Positions 54,144 through 63,583 of a DNA stretch of 64,000 bases are shown here, in pieces; positions within the stretch are counted from its first letter, which is position 1, and each line of letters begins with the position of its first letter. This DNA is from Rs1 sp029027825 (GTDB lineage: Bacteria; Pseudomonadota; Gammaproteobacteria; Pseudomonadales; Balneatricaceae), in contig CP093399.1 in the NCBI GenBank assembly GCA_029027825.1, forward strand, positions 496,001 to 560,000, given 5' to 3'. The position numbers and the translations under genes were made by a program. Below the pieces are notes generated by a model. It saw only the letters and a program-made list of their open reading frames with translations, made no database searches and was not told the origin of the DNA.

Positions 54144-54803
54144 ATGGAAGATTTTGGGGTCGTTAATTACTTAACTTATGCGTTAGGTGCAGTGTTAATA
54201 GTTTTGCTGCCAGGTCCTAATTCGCTCTACGTTTTATCACTTGCCGCTCAGCAAGGTAAGCGAAGTGGTTGGGCTGCTGTAGCGGGAGTTTTTATCGGCG
54301 ATTCAGTGTTGATTTTGGCTACTGCACTAGGCGCTATTTCAATTTTAAGCGCTTACCCGGCACTATTTATGGTGATTAAATATGCTGGGGCCGCCTATCT
54401 AATTTATATCGGTATCAATTTAATCGGTGGGGCAGTTAAAACATGGCGTACCATCGATGATAAAAGTGTCGATAATGTTAGTCTCAGCAAAGCTTCTTCC
54501 ACTAAAGCCTTTAAAAAAGCACTGCTGGTGAGTTTGTTGAATCCGAAAGCTATTTTGTTTTTGCTTTCATTTTTTGTGCAATTTGTCGATCCAACGTTTA
54601 GCCAGCCGATTATTCCGTTCTTGATACTAGCCGCCACTTTGCAATTTTTTAGTTTATTTTATCTCGCCGTTCTCATTTATGCTGGCACTAAGTTAGCCGC
54701 AGCCTTTAAAAAGCGTAAAAAAATTAATGCGATATCAGGGGGGACTATAGGTACGGGCTTCGTACTATTCGCCATAAAACTGGCGCTAGCTAGTGCTCAA
54801 TAG
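54144..54803 (+). CDS. leuE: LysE-family amino-acid exporter, LeuE-like
   Basis: 219 residues with six membrane helices. The N-terminus FGVVNYLTYALGAVLIVLLP with GPNSLYVLSLAAQQGKRSGW and GVFIGDSVLILATALGA follows E. coli LeuE more closely than RhtB. It exports leucine and related amino acids; the substrate assignment is by similarity only. Single gene, followed by a palindromic repeat at 54904-54945. Confidence 0.78.
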   Translation: MEDFGVVNYLTYALGAVLIVLLPGPNSLYVLSLAAQQGKRSGWAAVAGVFIGDSVLILATALGAISILSAYPALFMVIKYAGAAYLIYIGINLIGGAVKTWRTIDDKSVDNVSLSKASSTKAFKKALLVSLLNPKAILFLLSFFVQFVDPTFSQPIIPFLILAATLQFFSLFYLAVLIYAGTKLAAAFKKRKKINAISGGTIGTGFVLFAIKLALASAQ

Positions 54804-54903
54804 CGTATCAGTAGGGGGGATTTATCTAGAGTCATTTGATAAAAAGCTAGCGTGGCAGTTTAATCACTGCTGCCTTGGGTTGCACCCATGGAAACTCTAA
54901 GTA

Positions 54904-54945
54904 GCCTCTGCACAAGTTACAAGCTCAGCAGGCTTGTGCAGAGGC
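54904..54945. repeat. Palindrome related to family A ends
   Basis: Perfect 13-bp arms GCCTCTGCACAAG and CTTGTGCAGAGGC separated by 16 bp. The arm resembles the family A end GACCTCTGCATAAC, so it may be a minimal two-ended derivative of a related element, or serve as a convergent terminator between leuE and the GGDEF gene. Confidence 0.55.
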
Positions 54946-55035
54946 CCCTAGAAGCGATCCTAATTACAAGTGCTAGAAGTAACGCCATCACTAGCAGGTC
55001 AGTGGTTGGTAGTGACATCTTCTAAAATTCGATGT

Positions 55036-56151
55036 TTAGGCCTTTAAAAGGCACTGTTGGTTAGAATAATAACAAACCCGGTTTCGCCCAGCTTCTTTTG
55101 CTCTATACAGCGCTTTATCAGCAGTTTTGATCAGGTCGTTAGGGGGCATGTTCAGTTGCGGAATCGTGATTGATACCCCAATACTTACTGTTACTTTAAG
55201 ATTGGTATCACCCTCTTTATAGACAGACTCTGCAACTGCGCTACGTATCTCTTCAGCAAGCTCCAATACTGCCTCTTTGGGGGTGTCATCTAACAAGATA
55301 ATAAATTCTTCACCGCCAAAACGCGCCACTAAGTCAGTTTTTCTTCTCGCTACACTATTAATGATATTGGCCACAGAAATTAGGCATTTATCACCCACTA
55401 AATGTCCATGATTATCATTAACTGCTTTGAAGTAGTCAACGTCAATAATCAATAGCGCCTGTGAATGTTTATGTCTGATAGCCATTTCCCAGTTTAATTC
55501 ATAAGCGGTATTAAAATAGCCGCGATTATATATTTTAGTCAATGGATCTAACTTGTTCGCTGCCTCCAAAGATTTTCGCTGACTGGTTAATTCTTCTTCA
55601 TTAAGTAGACCTCTATAATAGTTTTTATGGGCGTGCAATAAGATGAATATTTGACCAATTCCATAAAAAATAAACAAGAAAACAAAATTAAAATAGCTGT
55701 CGACAAAAATATATACTAGTAGTGAAGGGAGTAATAGAACGATTAAATTACTTAATGCCACTTTGAATTGTGGTGTTTGTGCGATTAACGCGCCGCTAGA
55801 AATTGCTGAGATCGCTAAAATTATCATATGGTTTATGGAAGAAAAGCGAGGATCATACATTGCCAAAGCTAAAACGGTACCAATGATGCCTGCTTGCGTA
55901 AATTGTAGTGATGTTAGGAGGTAAAACCATAATTGACGGGATTTTTCATATAACACTAGGCTGAATTTTGCATGAATTAGTCGAAGGGAGCTAAGCATAA
56001 GCATAATAATAGAATAGACAAAGCTTAGTAGAGGATGGTGTACATGAAAATCAAATGTCAAAAAAATAATTGGCAATATTAAGGCATAAATATAGATTCC
56101 GGGGATTGAAAGACGGTGTAAATCCATATCCATTCTTTTTTGCATATTCAT
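55036..56151 (-). CDS. Membrane-bound diguanylate cyclase (GGDEF)
   Basis: 371 residues. Six to seven N-terminal membrane helices (about 15-185), then a GGDEF domain (about 200-365) with DPLTKIYNRGYFN, DVDYFKAVNDNHGHLVGD and the active-site loop RFGGEEFIILL. The signature GGEEF and metal-binding Asp are intact, so it should make cyclic di-GMP. No RxxD inhibitory site is seen in the expected position. Cyclic di-GMP would act on biofilm functions such as a Lap-type adhesin system (genes at 13.5-19.2 kb), though the link is inference. Divergent from the chemoreceptor gene. Confidence 0.9.
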   Translation of the reverse strand: MNMQKRMDMDLHRLSIPGIYIYALILPIIFLTFDFHVHHPLLSFVYSIIMLMLSSLRLIHAKFSLVLYEKSRQLWFYLLTSLQFTQAGIIGTVLALAMYDPRFSSINHMIILAISAISSGALIAQTPQFKVALSNLIVLLLPSLLVYIFVDSYFNFVFLFIFYGIGQIFILLHAHKNYYRGLLNEEELTSQRKSLEAANKLDPLTKIYNRGYFNTAYELNWEMAIRHKHSQALLIIDVDYFKAVNDNHGHLVGDKCLISVANIINSVARRKTDLVARFGGEEFIILLDDTPKEAVLELAEEIRSAVAESVYKEGDTNLKVTVSIGVSITIPQLNMPPNDLIKTADKALYRAKEAGRNRVCYYSNQQCLLKA

Positions 56152-56570
56152 ACTACTGATTTCTCTTGGTAAGCTTTTGATATTATTATCTTTGTTATCT
56201 GGACGAATGCTGCTCTTATACTACTACATAGGAAATGATATGGAAGTGCTTATTTAAAACGCGACTGATAATATTTATGTATCTGCCATCACTTAGTAGA
56301 TTGCTGTGGAATGTTCTCTAGGCTGTTTTTTGAGCAGAAAAACACAGCCATAAAACGTGTTTGAAAACTTTCAAAAAGATTGTCGATCTCTATGGATACT
56401 TCGTGTAGTTTGTTGATATAATTGAATTAAATTGGTTTTATTTTAAACAGTTAGTATGAATTAAATATTATTTTAATGTTTTTTTGATGCGGATCATATG
56501 CGCTTCATAAATATTTGTTGCATTACTTTTATATTGGCTGTTTTTTTTGTTTTATAAGGTGTCTCAAATA

Positions 56571-58193
56571 ATGTTTGACAATATCAATGTAAAAGCAAAG
56601 CTGTGGATTTTACTAAGTATCGCGCTGTTAGGCGCTATTATTTTGCAAACCTTTTCCTCCTATCAGATGAAAAGTAATTTAATCGAAAGCAGAAAGCATG
56701 AGTTACAAAATTTAGTAGCGGGGGCTATTAGCCTCAGTCGACACTATTACGCTCTAAGGTCCGAGTTGGGAGAAGAGCAGGCTAAATCTGCAGCTCTTAA
56801 TGCAATTAAAGCGTTGCGGTATAATAACGCTAAAGGTTATTTCTGGATTAACGATAAAAATCTAACCTTATTAATGCACCCGCTGAAACCGCAAAACGAA
56901 GGTAAAAACATGCGGGATGCACGAGACGGTGATGGTCAGTATCACTGGAGGGCGATGTTAAAGGTCGTCAACCAGCAGGGAGCTGGTTTTGTTAACTACA
57001 GCTATAAGGGACCGCAGTTTGATGAACCAGTTGCCAAACTCTCTTACGTTAAAGTCTTTGAGCCTTGGGGATGGATAGTGGGAACAGGTATATACATTGA
57101 TGATATAGATGAAATTTATATGAGTACTGTCTATCAAATAATGATGATTTTCGCCGCCATCTTAGTAGTAATCAGTATATTTTCGACCTTTATTGCCCGT
57201 AGTATTACTAGCCCCTTAGCAGTGATCGTCAATAATATGCAAGTAGCTGCGACTGGGGATTTATTGAGCCACCAAATGTTAGCTAAGCGCGGTGATGAAA
57301 TAGGTACCTTAAATGCATCTTTCATGCATATGATATCAACGATAGTGACCTTAGTTGAACACAGTAGGGAAAACGCAGATAAAGTAAATCGTGTGGCGGC
57401 TGATTCATTCGTGATTACCGAACAGACAGATAGTGGGCTCAAGCAGCAGTACACTGAGACTGATGCTTTGGCCTCGGCGGTAGAAGAGTTGGGAATGACG
57501 CTAAAAGAAGTGACGATAAATACCAGTGAAACAAAACAATTAACCAATCAAACCAGTCTTGAAATAGAAAACTCAAACAACTTGATGGAGCGTACCTTGC
57601 ACGCTATCGATAGTGTCTCAAGTGAAGTAAAATCCGGCTGTGAAGCCATTTTACAACTGGAAAAAGGTATCAAAAAAATTGATATTATTCTCAATGTTAT
57701 CGGTGGAATATCAGAGCAAACCAATTTGCTGGCATTAAATGCTGCGATTGAAGCAGCTAGAGCTGGCGAAGCTGGTCGAGGATTTGCAGTGGTTGCCGAT
57801 GAAGTTCGCCTCTTAGCGCAGCGCACTAAAGAGTCGACTAGTGAAATTAAAACAATGACTGAAAGTCTTCAAGCAGAAGCGCTAAGTGCGGTCAGTGTCA
57901 TGCAATCTAGCAGCGAGAAAGCTCAGCAATGTGTAGATTTTTCGTCTGAAACTGGTACTAGCTTACAATTAGCTACGCAAAAAATTAGCGATGTTAGAGA
58001 TAGAATTGAACACGTTTCAGAAACGGTGACTCAGCAGGAAGCTGTTGTACAGGAAGTTGGTCGCAGCGTTGCCTCTATTCGTACTATTGCTCAGCAAACT
58101 TCCGAGGGAACGACTATTTTAGCAACCAATGGCAGTATATTAGAGGGTTTGACTGCAGAAACCAGAAAACTTCTGCTAGGTTACAAAATCTAG
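56571..58193 (+). CDS. Methyl-accepting chemotaxis protein with single Cache domain
   Basis: 540 residues from the ATG at 56571, which has AAGGTG 10 bp upstream; a TTG at 56547 is less likely. Membrane helix 10-30, periplasmic sCache_2 domain (about 45-185; NNAKGYFWINDKNLTLLMHP and PWGWIVGTGIYIDDID), helix 2 (about 188-210), HAMP, and the signalling domain with hairpin tip EQTNLLALNAAIEAARAGEA then GRGFAVVADEVRLLAQRT. sCache_2 receptors commonly sense small organic acids. The gap 56152-56546 is AT-rich and shows no other gene. Confidence 0.92.
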   Translation: MFDNINVKAKLWILLSIALLGAIILQTFSSYQMKSNLIESRKHELQNLVAGAISLSRHYYALRSELGEEQAKSAALNAIKALRYNNAKGYFWINDKNLTLLMHPLKPQNEGKNMRDARDGDGQYHWRAMLKVVNQQGAGFVNYSYKGPQFDEPVAKLSYVKVFEPWGWIVGTGIYIDDIDEIYMSTVYQIMMIFAAILVVISIFSTFIARSITSPLAVIVNNMQVAATGDLLSHQMLAKRGDEIGTLNASFMHMISTIVTLVEHSRENADKVNRVAADSFVITEQTDSGLKQQYTETDALASAVEELGMTLKEVTINTSETKQLTNQTSLEIENSNNLMERTLHAIDSVSSEVKSGCEAILQLEKGIKKIDIILNVIGGISEQTNLLALNAAIEAARAGEAGRGFAVVADEVRLLAQRTKESTSEIKTMTESLQAEALSAVSVMQSSSEKAQQCVDFSSETGTSLQLATQKISDVRDRIEHVSETVTQQEAVVQEVGRSVASIRTIAQQTSEGTTILATNGSILEGLTAETRKLLLGYKI

Positions 58194-58209
58194 CTAGCGC
58201 TAAGTAGTT

Positions 58210-58269
58210 CTCATCCAGAAAAGTAGTCATGGCGAGGGAGAGTGCAGTAAGCATCTATTTCTGGATGAG
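58210..58269 (+). terminator. Long inverted repeat after the chemoreceptor gene
   Basis: Perfect 12-bp arms CTCATCCAGAAA and TTTCTGGATGAG separated by 36 bp, beginning 17 bp after the stop codon. The loop is long and there is no T run, so it is a possible terminator or transcript-end structure only. Confidence 0.4.
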
Positions 58270-58413
58270 GGTTAATGAGGGGCGATGACTGAGTTGCACC
58301 ATATTCAAGGGCTTGTTCATACGCTTCTGTTTTTTGTGAAGGTCATAACCAAGGCTAGTAGCTCAGCTTAATTCTTGCTCTTTTGATAAGCCACTTAAAG
58401 AAGAGTTGATTGG

Positions 58414-59838
58414 TTATAAATAACTGAGTTGATCAATTAAGTCTTGCGGTTTCAACGCGTAATTATTGATTTTATGCGCACATAACTCAGCGGCTTTAGT
58501 CAGTATTATACTGCCGTTAATGGCGGCGTCCAAAGGTGAGTACCCTTGAGCTAAAAGAGCCGTAATTAGGCCTGCCAAGACGTCACCGCTACCTCCTTTA
58601 CTTAAAATGGCACTACCAAAGTTGTTGATGTAAATGTTTTCCCGGTAGCTAATTATGCTATTGCAGCCTTTCAGTAACAGCACTAACTCTGGGTATTTTC
58701 GGCTAAATTCAGCCACATAGTGAAACCTATTATTCTGTAATTCCACTACGCTAATCTCTGCTATTTTACAGGTTTTCAGTAGCGCGCAAAACTCTTTCGG
58801 GTGCGGGGTAAGTACCAGTGGCTGTGCGAAATATTTAGTTATTTCAGGCCAGTAAAATAAATCTGCATCTATCACCTTAAGACAAGTTGAGACGAGAATG
58901 CTAGTTAATTGGACACGATGCTTCGTGTTCTGCCAAGAATTTCTTCCCAGCCCCATACCGACAGCGACCGCGTTTACATGTTGTGGCAGTGCGTTACTGT
59001 GCATTATATGTAGTGGGAGTTCAAAATCTTGATCAGCTATAATACTGACTAAGCCGCTGCCCATGCTAAATGCGGCGAGCGAAGACAAGATAGCCGCCCC
59101 TTTCTTTTCTCCTGCGATGATCGCTGTGTGTCCATATTTACCCTTGTGACTGTTGTGTACTGGCCGCATTGGTAACTTTAAATCACTGTCCTGCAACAAA
59201 TAATAGGATGTGCTAGCCTGATAATGGCTCTGAGGTAGTCCTAAATTGGCTACTTCAATAGTACCGACATAGTCTTTGGCTATATCGCTAAAAAGCGCTA
59301 ATTTTAAAGCCCCCATGGTCACTGTGAAATCACTGTTGAAAGCAATGGGGGAAAGCTGTCCTTTAGCATTTATGCCGCTGGGTATATCGCAGCTGATTTT
59401 GTGGCAATGATAGCTATTCATCTGAGTGATTAACGCAATCATCGGCGCATTAAGTGGACGGGTCAGTCCTGATCCAAACAGGCAGTCAACAATAATATCA
59501 GTGGGCTTAACAGCTATATTTTCGTGAGTATTGGTACATTTTACCCCCAGCTTTAATGCTCGATTGAGCTGTTTTTTAGCCTGCTGCGATTGTACTGCTA
59601 TGGGTAAGATTATCGTTAGTGATAACTGACCGCTGAGCAGCCTGGCTAAGGCAATACCATCCGCGCCATTGTTACCGGGGCCACAATATATATAAAGCTT
59701 CGTCTCTGTACGGGACAGTGCCGTAACTTGTCGAGCTAACGCCATTGCAGCATGCTCCATCAGTAAGTCTTCGCTGAGATCAAATTCTTCAACACAGCGT
59801 TTATCTAAATAGGTAACATCGGTAAAAATTTTTAACAT
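58414..59838 (-). CDS. nnr: Bifunctional NAD(P)H-hydrate epimerase / ADP-dependent dehydratase
   Basis: 474 residues, the YjeF-type fusion. The N-terminal NnrE epimerase (about 1-205) has YIYCGPGNNGADGIALARLL and CDIPSGINAKGQ. The C-terminal NnrD ribokinase-fold dehydratase (about 220-470) has NSHKGKYGHTAIIAGEKKGA, VLTPHPKEFCALL, and the phosphate-binding LSKGGSGDVLAGLITALLAQ near 440. Together they repair damaged NADHX and NADPHX. In E. coli it is followed by tsaE and amiB; these are absent here. C-terminal motif is normal; NAVAVGMGLGRN stands for the usual GPGLG loop. Confidence 0.88.
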   Translation of the reverse strand: MLKIFTDVTYLDKRCVEEFDLSEDLLMEHAAMALARQVTALSRTETKLYIYCGPGNNGADGIALARLLSGQLSLTIILPIAVQSQQAKKQLNRALKLGVKCTNTHENIAVKPTDIIVDCLFGSGLTRPLNAPMIALITQMNSYHCHKISCDIPSGINAKGQLSPIAFNSDFTVTMGALKLALFSDIAKDYVGTIEVANLGLPQSHYQASTSYYLLQDSDLKLPMRPVHNSHKGKYGHTAIIAGEKKGAAILSSLAAFSMGSGLVSIIADQDFELPLHIMHSNALPQHVNAVAVGMGLGRNSWQNTKHRVQLTSILVSTCLKVIDADLFYWPEITKYFAQPLVLTPHPKEFCALLKTCKIAEISVVELQNNRFHYVAEFSRKYPELVLLLKGCNSIISYRENIYINNFGSAILSKGGSGDVLAGLITALLAQGYSPLDAAINGSIILTKAAELCAHKINNYALKPQDLIDQLSYL

Positions 59839-60096
59839 GCTGCATTCTCTGGTTGAGGTAAATTATCTGTCTGGGCACAGCGGAGTGTGCAGTCAATAAT
59901 TTCAGAGATTCCCTAATTAAAGCCTAGGCGATTAATCGGGAATAAACTAATCGTATTATATTTTGTTAGAGGACATACGATTAGACTCAAGTGACTGCTA
60001 GATTTATCTACAATAAATTATCCTTGATAATCATAGGTTTTCTAGATCATTCCCTTTGAAGGTCTCAACTAGATAGGGGCTTCAATCGACAATCAT

Positions 60097-60627
60097 CTAT
60101 TGGCGAGGGCCGAACCACATACGAGAAAATAGTTTATCCTTCAATATGAACTGATGGTAAATAAACGCACCTACATGAGCTGCGATTAGTACTGTTAAAA
60201 TTAGGCTTAGAATTCCGTGCGCCATTCGAGGTGGGTACTCATCAAAACTAACTGGCAGTGCAGTACCTGAATTTCCCAAAATAATTTCAGGCAAGCCTGC
60301 TAAGTTAGCGATAGCAATACCGCTAATAGCCATAAGAATGACAATTACATAAAATAGATAATGCACTACAACGCCTAGTTTATTTAACAATGTGTTTCCA
60401 GTATTAGCATGCTGTGGTCTAGTTGTAACAAATCGGGTAACTAAACGAATAATCATTAAGACTAAAATAAATATGCCTGCTGACATGTGTGTTTTTAGTA
60501 AGGTGATTTTTTGTGGATCGGAATTCGCAGTTTCGCTCAAAACTTTGCCTCCCATTACTAAGCCCACCACAATCATGGTAGCCAAAATCCAATGTAGTAC
60601 GACTAAAAGGGGATGATAACGGTTCAT
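60097..60627 (-). CDS. Cytochrome b561
   Basis: 176 residues with four membrane helices and the haem-ligand His residues expected for bacterial CybB: HPLLVVLHWILA (helix 1), LKTHMSAGIFIL (helix 2), VVHYLFYVIVIL (helix 3) and AHVGAFIYHQFILKD (helix 4). CybB is a superoxide:ubiquinone oxidoreductase in E. coli, but related proteins serve as electron carriers for periplasmic partners, and no partner gene is adjacent. Start ATG at 60627. The segment 59839-60096 downstream is non-coding. Confidence 0.88.
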   Translation of the reverse strand: MNRYHPLLVVLHWILATMIVVGLVMGGKVLSETANSDPQKITLLKTHMSAGIFILVLMIIRLVTRFVTTRPQHANTGNTLLNKLGVVVHYLFYVIVILMAISGIAIANLAGLPEIILGNSGTALPVSFDEYPPRMAHGILSLILTVLIAAHVGAFIYHQFILKDKLFSRMWFGPRQ

Positions 60628-60713
60628 AATATACTCCTTATATTTATTGTTCTTTATGTCGGTTTAGAATTATAGCGAATTGATTTTGCTAAAACTAAGA
60701 ATAAAATACCTAA

Positions 60714-60969
60714 GGAACCTCTGAACGTGCCTTACACGCCAGAGAGGCTCGTGATTAAGGCAACGATTATAGGCAGACGGGTGGTCTGGCGAAAGCCGTT
60801 AACGCCGAGCACGAATTTTTCTGCGAGGTCCGTAGGGTTGATAACTAATAGCTTATCTCCTTTGTTAGGGAAGCTGGGTAAGGACACGTCATCACACTGC
60901 GCTCTCTGTTTGCGGATATAGGCTCTTAGGTCATCCACAGAAAAGATATGGGATTTGTTCAGAGGCTCC
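60714..60969. mobile_element. Family B element, 256 bp, CTAA target duplication
   Basis: Terminal inverted repeats GGAACCTCTGAAC (60714-60726) and GTTCAGAGGCTCC (60957-60969), one mismatch, flanked by CTAA at 60710-60713 and 60970-60973. CTAA fits the CTAR target reported for IS5-family transposons. No transposase is encoded, so it looks like a non-autonomous derivative. An open frame running in from 61070 crosses it but shows no protein family. Confidence 0.75.
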
Positions 60970-61154
60970 CTAAGGTCGGCGGTGCATTGTGTCCAATTAA
61001 GGCAATCTATAGAGAAGTAAATTAGACTTTGTAATTCCAGTACGTTCATATTCAACGAATTATTATTCAATACCCGTTTAGAAAATTAATGAGCTGAAAT
61101 CAGCAGTTAATAACTATCTACATAAGCTTGATTGCTAAATTAAGTCGTCATACT

Positions 61155-61655
61155 TCAAAATTTTAATGCCGTGGCGGCTAAATCGTCTGGGGATAGCCGG
61201 TATATATGCATTGCATCTACCCGATAAGCTCCAAGCTTTTGATAAAAATCAATGGCAGCCGTGTTCCAATCTAAGCAACCCCACTCTAGCATTTGGCAGT
61301 TGCGATCAAGTGCTTCTTTTGACAAAAACTGCATTAGAATATTTCCTAAGCCTTTGCCGCGCATCGATTCATCAATGAAAAATCCATCGATATATAGTCC
61401 ACGGCGTCCGGTAAAAGCCGAGCTTTTCTCATGGAAATAGGAAAAAGCAACCATTTCTCCTGCATAGACGCCAAAGACTGCTTCGCCGTGTTTAGAAAGT
61501 AGCAGCTGTTCGATACTCTCTGTTGTCGCGGTGATTTTATCCGACATTTTCTGAAAAGCCCCCAGCTTCTTCATAAACTCAACCACCAGTACAGCATCTT
61601 CAGGGGTGGCTAGACGAAGGTGAAAGTTTGGATCTCGAGTAGAAATTTTGCTCAT
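61155..61655 (-). CDS. GNAT-family acetyltransferase
   Basis: 166 residues. GNAT fold with the acetyl-CoA loop DESMRGKGLGNILMQFLSKE near 95-110, LEWGCLDWNTAAIDFYQKLG as motif B, and an N-terminal LRLATPEDAVLVVEFMKKLG. The pattern YIDGFFIDESMRGKG is like spermidine/diamine or thialysine N-acetyltransferases, but substrate assignment is open. Single gene between the family B element and the family C elements. Confidence 0.85.
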   Translation of the reverse strand: MSKISTRDPNFHLRLATPEDAVLVVEFMKKLGAFQKMSDKITATTESIEQLLLSKHGEAVFGVYAGEMVAFSYFHEKSSAFTGRRGLYIDGFFIDESMRGKGLGNILMQFLSKEALDRNCQMLEWGCLDWNTAAIDFYQKLGAYRVDAMHIYRLSPDDLAATALKF

Positions 61656-61843
61656 GGATAGACCTCAGACTCGATATTATCCATCTTCATCAGCCACTTT
61701 GTGATAGTGCTGGTTAGTACTGGAGTACGTTAAATTCGAGTTTAAAAATAATCTAGTTGGTTTGTTATCAACAGGGTAGCATGTTTTAAATAGACTATTT
61801 CCAACATTTATTTATAGCTCCGTTAATATTTCTTTCGCTATTA

Positions 61844-62051
61844 CCTGAATCCGTGACTTCAAAGTGAAAACAGAGTGTAAGATATTGTTTATACAGAGGA
61901 ATTGAAAAATCTTAGCTGCAAGCTCATATGCTCCTGCATTCGCTAAATAAATGCATCCATGCATAAAACCCGTAGGTTCAGCGGGTATTTTTCTAACCGC
62001 TGTAGAATCAAGAGCTTGCGCTATGTAGTGCAGTGAAGCCACTGATTCAGG
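61844..62051 (-). mobile_element. Family C MITE, 208 bp, TATTA target duplication
   Basis: Longest copy of family C, in reverse orientation to the 5007 copy, with CCTGAATCCGTGACTTCAAA at 61844 and AGCCACTGATTCAGG at the right, flanked by TATTA at 61839-61843 and 62052-62056. Interior includes CTTGCGCTATGTAGTGCAG and the ACCGCTGTAGAATCAAGAG segment also seen at 5040-5070. Confidence 0.82.
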
Positions 62052-62142
62052 TATTAATTAGGCTATTCACACCCACAAGCAAGATGTTGTCAAAGTCTAT
62101 CTGGACTCGATTTCAATTGCCGGCTCATGCGGTTTTGTGTGG

Positions 62143-62174
62143 ATCCCTAAAAGTATATAACTACTTTTAGGGAT
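62143..62174. other. Perfect hairpin between two family C elements
   Basis: Arms ATCCCTAAAAGTA and TACTTTTAGGGAT, 13 bp each, loop TATAAC. The sequence CTACTTATAGGGAT recurs at 62191-62204. Not followed by a T run that would make a clear terminator. Confidence 0.5.
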
Positions 62175-62241
62175 ACGGTCCGAGTTTTTCAACTACTTAT
62201 AGGGATTTTATAAATAGCCAGTTTGCATTCTAATAGTTGTT

Positions 62242-62311
62242 CCAGAATCCGTGACTTCAAAGTGAATCAAGAGCTTGCGCTATGTGGTGTAGTGAAGTCA
62301 CCTGGTTCAGG
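62242..62311 (-). mobile_element. Family C deletion derivative, 70 bp
   Basis: Both ends of family C, CCAGAATCCGTGACTTCAAA and TGAAGTCACCTGGTTCAGG, brought together with only GTGAATCAAGAGCTTGCGCT and a short continuation between them. Compared with 61844-62051, about 140 bp of interior are missing. It ends 35 bp before the CsgG-like lipoprotein gene and may carry part of its promoter. Confidence 0.7.
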
Positions 62312-62346
62312 TAGTTATTAATTAATAATAAGAGAGATGTGATGCA

Positions 62347-63075
62347 ATGCAATATAGATTAAATAAAATAACGTTAGCCGCAGCGCTGTTAATAACGGTT
62401 AGTGGTTGCGCTATTCAGCAAGCGACACCGAGTAATAACAATGCGATTGAGCAGAGCAAAAATTCCGATCAGGACACATCTGCATCAATTAACCGCTGTA
62501 CTCATCCGATTGCTACAGTCGCATTAGAAGAAAGTAATAACCCATCAGCAGATCCTTACGCTATGACTAGCCCGATCCCCGCTGTGCGCTTAATCATGGC
62601 GCGAAGTAATTGCTTTAGAGTAGTAAACAGAGGGCAGGCTTTAGCGGGTATTATTTTGGAGCGCAATCTGCATGAGCAAGGTGAATTAGCAGCAAGTAGT
62701 CAAGTGACCTCAGGGAAGTTAGTTCCCGCCGATTATCTTATTAGCGCACAAGTGTTAAGTAATAATAGCAATGCTGGTGGGATGGGATTGTCGCTTTCAG
62801 GGCTGGGCAATGGTTTTTTTGGTGGGGCTTTAAAATCTAAAAAAGCTACGGCAAATGTACTGCTGACATTTACTAATATTTCTACGGGTGTTCAGGAGTT
62901 TGTTGTGGAAGGAAGTGCAAAAAAGTCTGATTTAGGCGCTGAGCTTACTCACAGTATCTTGTGGAATCAGTCTGCCCTTTCTGCCTATCAGAATACTGAA
63001 ATGGAAAAAGTGATTATTATTGCCTTTTTAAATGCACATAATAAATTGGTCAGCAAGCTTAAACAGCTTAATTGA
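62347..63075 (+). CDS. CsgG/HfaB-like outer membrane lipoprotein
   Basis: 242 residues. Signal peptide with lipobox TVSGC (lipidated Cys21). The mature part has RLIMARSNCFRVVNRGQA, then an E-x2-L-x-E region (ILERNLHEQGELAAS), VPADYLISAQVLSNN, a Gly-rich loop GLSLSGLGNGFFGGALKSKK, and an alpha-beta end. This is the CsgG/HfaB pattern of lipoproteins that form secretion channels in the outer membrane or serve as assembly factors. No CsgA/B curlin repeats are encoded nearby. Two exported proteins of unknown type follow at 18 and 118 bp, suggesting a small envelope operon. Confidence 0.7.
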   Translation: MQYRLNKITLAAALLITVSGCAIQQATPSNNNAIEQSKNSDQDTSASINRCTHPIATVALEESNNPSADPYAMTSPIPAVRLIMARSNCFRVVNRGQALAGIILERNLHEQGELAASSQVTSGKLVPADYLISAQVLSNNSNAGGMGLSLSGLGNGFFGGALKSKKATANVLLTFTNISTGVQEFVVEGSAKKSDLGAELTHSILWNQSALSAYQNTEMEKVIIIAFLNAHNKLVSKLKQLN

Positions 63076-63093
63076 CGATCATAAGGAAAAGTT

Positions 63094-63465
63094 ATGTATA
63101 AATTATTGGTATTACTCAGTGCTGTGATGTTCGGATCTCTATCCGTATCTACTTTTGCTGAAGGGGTAAAAATTAATGCCTCCCCAATAGTGAATGGTTC
63201 ACATGGTTGTGACGATCCACTAAATCCAGGTATTGGTTGTGATTCGCCGATCATGAGCCACAACAAGAAACCGAGTAAAAAACTGAATAGAATGGAGTTC
63301 ATCGTCAAAGGAAAGTCATCCAGTGGAGCTAATGTTCATCATATACGCGATAGTACTGGCCGATTGGTGATCGATAAACCCAGAGGTGTTAGCAGAGATG
63401 TACTTATTCGCTCCCACTCTAAAATCAAGACCTCCGTCGAAAGAGTAAAGGCCAACAAAAATTAA
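63094..63465 (+). CDS. Small exported protein of unknown function
   Basis: 123 residues, signal peptide at 1-22 (cleavage after STFA). The mature part is basic and Ser/Lys-rich, with two Cys in a short loop (HGCDDPLNPGIGCDSP). It contains no family I recognise. It follows the CsgG-like gene by 18 bp with AAGGAAAAG before the ATG, so translation from one transcript is expected. It might be a partner or substrate of the lipoprotein, which is inference from position. Confidence 0.65.
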   Translation: MYKLLVLLSAVMFGSLSVSTFAEGVKINASPIVNGSHGCDDPLNPGIGCDSPIMSHNKKPSKKLNRMEFIVKGKSSSGANVHHIRDSTGRLVIDKPRGVSRDVLIRSHSKIKTSVERVKANKN

Positions 63466-63583
63466 TCTTAGCGGTATCCCGTTGTATTAGCTGGGATAGC
63501 CACAGCAGTGCCGAAATGGTCAGCCCATTTAATACAAAAACCGTGATAGTTGGTTTTTATTGACTCACTAATAAGGTGTCATT

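Noticed and set aside
60732..61070. 112-codon minus-strand reading frame
   Set aside because: It begins outside and runs through the family B element, so it is a chimera of host and repeat sequence, and matches no family I know.
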